Shown piece after piece: positions 5,402 through 6,614 of a DNA stretch of 6,614 nucleotides. Below the pieces are notes generated by a model, which did not search any database, was not told the DNA's origin, and saw only the letters and a program-made list of their open reading frames with translations. Position numbers and translations under genes: made by a program. The number at the start of each line of letters is the position of its first letter. The first letter of the stretch is position 1. The stretch spans positions 1 to 6,614 of the forward strand of contig JAVBKA010000061.1 of the NCBI GenBank assembly GCA_031546715.1, given 5' to 3'. Origin of the DNA: JAVBKA01 sp031546715. Lineage in GTDB: Bacteria > Bacillota > Clostridia > Oscillospirales > UBA929.

Positions 5402-5533
5402 CGTGGTGAGGAAGAAGACACAAATGTCATTTGAATGTAATTTATGGCAAAATCATTCTTGAATAAGTTTTTGATGCACCGCATTTGTAATTGGACAAAT
5501 ATAACTCCGAATATATTGAACCGAGGTGATGAT

Positions 5534-5728
5534 ATGGCTAAGGCGGCATACCAAAAGGGGAATCTTGTAGACGAGTGGAAACAAGGTAACGTGGGAGTGA
5601 AAATCTACGATGGTGCACTTGTTGCGAAAACAAGAGATGATCCAAAAGTTCAAGAAATCATGAATCGTATTACTAAAATTGCATTCAGGGTTGCCGAAGA
5701 GGCACATAATGCAGGAAGAAAGTACTAA
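5534..5728 (+). CDS. hypothetical 64-residue basic protein
   Basis: The start at ATG 5534 is preceded by CCGAGGTGATGAT, an excellent ribosome site. A longer in-frame start at 5444 has none and would add 30 residues of poor quality. The protein (MAKAAYQKGN, IYDGALVAKTRDDPKVQEIM, RVAEEAHNAGRKY) is soluble, with a probable C-terminal helix and no motif I recognise. It lies 132 bases after the Cro-like gene, whose intervening stretch shows no other gene or terminator. It is probably a small early gene of the element. Confidence 0.65.
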   Translation: MAKAAYQKGNLVDEWKQGNVGVKIYDGALVAKTRDDPKVQEIMNRITKIAFRVAEEAHNAGRKY

Positions 5729-5760
5729 AACAGTAAAACAAGTAAAAACATAGGACAAAT

Positions 5761-5907
5761 ATGAAATCACATATTTGCAAAGGTCAGCTCGTAGGTAAAG
5801 CACCGCCCATACCGAAAGGAGATTGGGCAAATCGTAAGGCAGCAGAAATGGGCAGTATTAATTATGATATTATGTGCCGTCTCTCCCGAGAAAACTCAGA
5901 AAAATAG
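5761..5907 (+). CDS. hypothetical 48-residue protein
   Basis: A short frame filling the gap between two plus-strand genes: MKSHICKGQLVGKAPPIPKG, DWANRKAAEMGSINYDIMCR, LSRENSEK. A modest AGGA ribosome site (5752-5755) lies five bases before the ATG. An 8-bp inverted repeat (CAAATATG at 5756-5763, CATATTTG at 5770-5777) overlaps the start codon and could hide it in the transcript. It is not a membrane protein, and the function is unknown. Its even composition and snug fit between neighbours argue that it is real. Confidence 0.5.
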   Translation: MKSHICKGQLVGKAPPIPKGDWANRKAAEMGSINYDIMCRLSRENSEK

Positions 5908-5935
5908 TAAAAAATATACATAAGAGGAGTAAAAA

Positions 5936-6484
5936 ATGGCTACTGCCACTAAAACTCAAAACACTAAGGCGTTTGATAAAGTATATTGTACCCAGCTTTT
6001 GCTTAAGTATTGGCCACACCTAAAAAAGCATTGTGAAAACTTAAAAACTTCCTACTTTGAGGTCGAGAAGGTTGAAATGCAAATCCTTATAGATAATATG
6101 TTTACAGACCCTGACGTTTTCGTCCAAGGCCTAGTACGGGGTAAAGAGCGAACGCAAATAATTCTGTCTCATATTAGCGAAACTCTAAGACTGTGGGAAG
6201 GTTCTTGCGGGGCAACTTTTGGAGGCAGAATTAGGCGTAGAATAATAAGGGGGTTATACTTGGACAAGCCTCATAAAACTATGGCACAGCTTGCACTTGA
6301 AGAAAAGAAACCAGTTGGCATTATAGGTAAATACAGAGATTCAGCGATTAGAGAACTGTCAGGGCTTTTATTCGGAGTTAGCGGTCTATTTAAAACAAAA
6401 GAGGCAATGTATATTCATACATTTGAGGTTAAGCCTCAGTGCCTAAGCAGTCTCGTTACTGCTCCAGCGGAGGATATGCAGTAA
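5936..6484 (+). CDS. ArpU/sigma-region-4-like phage transcriptional regulator
   Basis: A 182-residue protein with a mostly helical N-terminal half (about 12-90) and a C-terminal HTH segment at about 98-147: RIRRRIIRGLYLDKPHKTMA, QLALEEKKPVGIIGKYRDSA, then IRELSGLLFG. The spacing and the ending (AIRELSxLLFG) resemble sigma-70 region 4-like regulators of the ArpU family, which in Gram-positive phages control late genes and usually close the early region. The GAGGAG ribosome site (5924-5929) lies six bases before the ATG. The 35 residues after the HTH look unstructured. It follows the two small genes with a 28-base gap, consistent with one rightward transcript. The assignment rests on motif resemblance, so I am moderately sure. 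Confidence 0.6.
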   Translation: MATATKTQNTKAFDKVYCTQLLLKYWPHLKKHCENLKTSYFEVEKVEMQILIDNMFTDPDVFVQGLVRGKERTQIILSHISETLRLWEGSCGATFGGRIRRRIIRGLYLDKPHKTMAQLALEEKKPVGIIGKYRDSAIRELSGLLFGVSGLFKTKEAMYIHTFEVKPQCLSSLVTAPAEDMQ

Positions 6485-6614
6485 CTACACAGGCACAGCT
6501 AAAACCAAGGGCAGAAATGAAATTATTACAGACGATATTTATTGCGATTCCGCCCACCGAATAGAAGTCACAAAAGTTTTGGATTTGTTGCAAATAACGC
6601 TCCGAAACCTAATA
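6447..6614 (+). other. open frame at right edge without a usable start
   Basis: After the stop of the 182-residue gene, another plus frame stays open for 56 codons to the window edge (…GTAKTKGRNEIITDDIYCD, SAHRIEVTKVLDLLQ…). It has no ATG or GTG, and its only TTG codons lie within about 15 codons of the edge. The nearby ATG at 6476 (after GGAGG at 6469-6473) is followed by CAG TAA, but would enter this frame if one base were removed. It may be a frameshifted next gene or non-coding; no product is assigned. Confidence 0.3.

Larger units (their letters stand above)
1894..6614. mobile_element. skin-like / prophage-like element inserted in cotJC (left part)
   Basis: The element begins where cotJC homology ends and continues past the right edge. 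Its order is that of a phage lysogeny module: att site, large serine recombinase, accessory membrane genes, CI-like repressor, divergent promoters, Cro-like regulator, small early genes, ArpU/sigma-like regulator. No capsid, terminase, portal or lysis gene is visible here, so whether it is an intact prophage, a conjugative element or a decayed remnant is open. The recombinase next to the split coat gene parallels skin in sigK and SP-beta in spsM, where excision during sporulation restores the gene. Confidence 0.8.

Noticed and set aside
5444..5533. Longer start (ATG 5444) for the 64-residue gene
   Set aside because: No ribosome site precedes it, whereas GAGGTGAT lies just before ATG 5534.
1..6614. 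tRNA, rRNA, CRISPR array, transposase-type insertion sequence or known phage-defence system
   Set aside because: No cloverleaf, repeat-spacer pattern, DDE transposase or recognised defence domain was seen on either strand.

Overview
The window looks like the chromosome of an endospore-forming, AT-rich Firmicute, probably class Clostridia. The evidence is a CwlD-type amidase next to a cotJ spore-coat operon, Shine-Dalgarno sequences rich in GGAGG, and small XRE regulators. I cannot name a genus from the sequence.

Positions 1-1893 appear to be host chromosome. From the left they hold the N-terminal 100 codons of a family-3 N-acetylmuramoyl-L-alanine amidase (minus strand, running off the edge), a four-helix membrane protein of unknown function (minus), and then on the plus strand a spore coat operon. 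In that operon CotJA and CotJB are fused into one 139-residue protein, followed one base later by cotJC, the manganese-catalase-like coat protein gene. cotJC stops being cotJC after codon 67, inside the second metal-ligand motif (GTEELA then His in the family), and ends five foreign codons later.

From about 1894 to at least 6614 lies a mobile, phage-like element. Next to the broken gene and convergent with it is a 529-residue large serine recombinase (minus). Reading the minus-strand operon from its promoter, it holds a CI-like XRE repressor, a 68-residue two-helix membrane protein, a J-domain membrane protein with a one-base frameshift exactly at its HPD motif, and finally the recombinase. 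Divergent from the repressor is a Cro-like XRE protein with a cysteine-rich tail, then small early-type genes and a 182-residue protein with a C-terminal sigma-region-4-like HTH resembling ArpU-type phage late regulators. The two divergent promoters share a 15-bp element (13/15 matches, inverted), a plausible common operator.

The most interesting reading is that this is a skin-like intervening element: a lysogenic phage or phage remnant inserted in a mother-cell sporulation gene, cotJC. Precise excision by its serine recombinase during sporulation could restore an intact cotJC, as known for sigK (skin) and spsM (SP-beta). The other half of cotJC, attR and the right part of the element lie outside the window, so this is an inference. 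Other notable points are a rho-independent-terminator-like hairpin antisense inside the recombinase gene and a near-perfect 17-bp inverted repeat just upstream of that gene.
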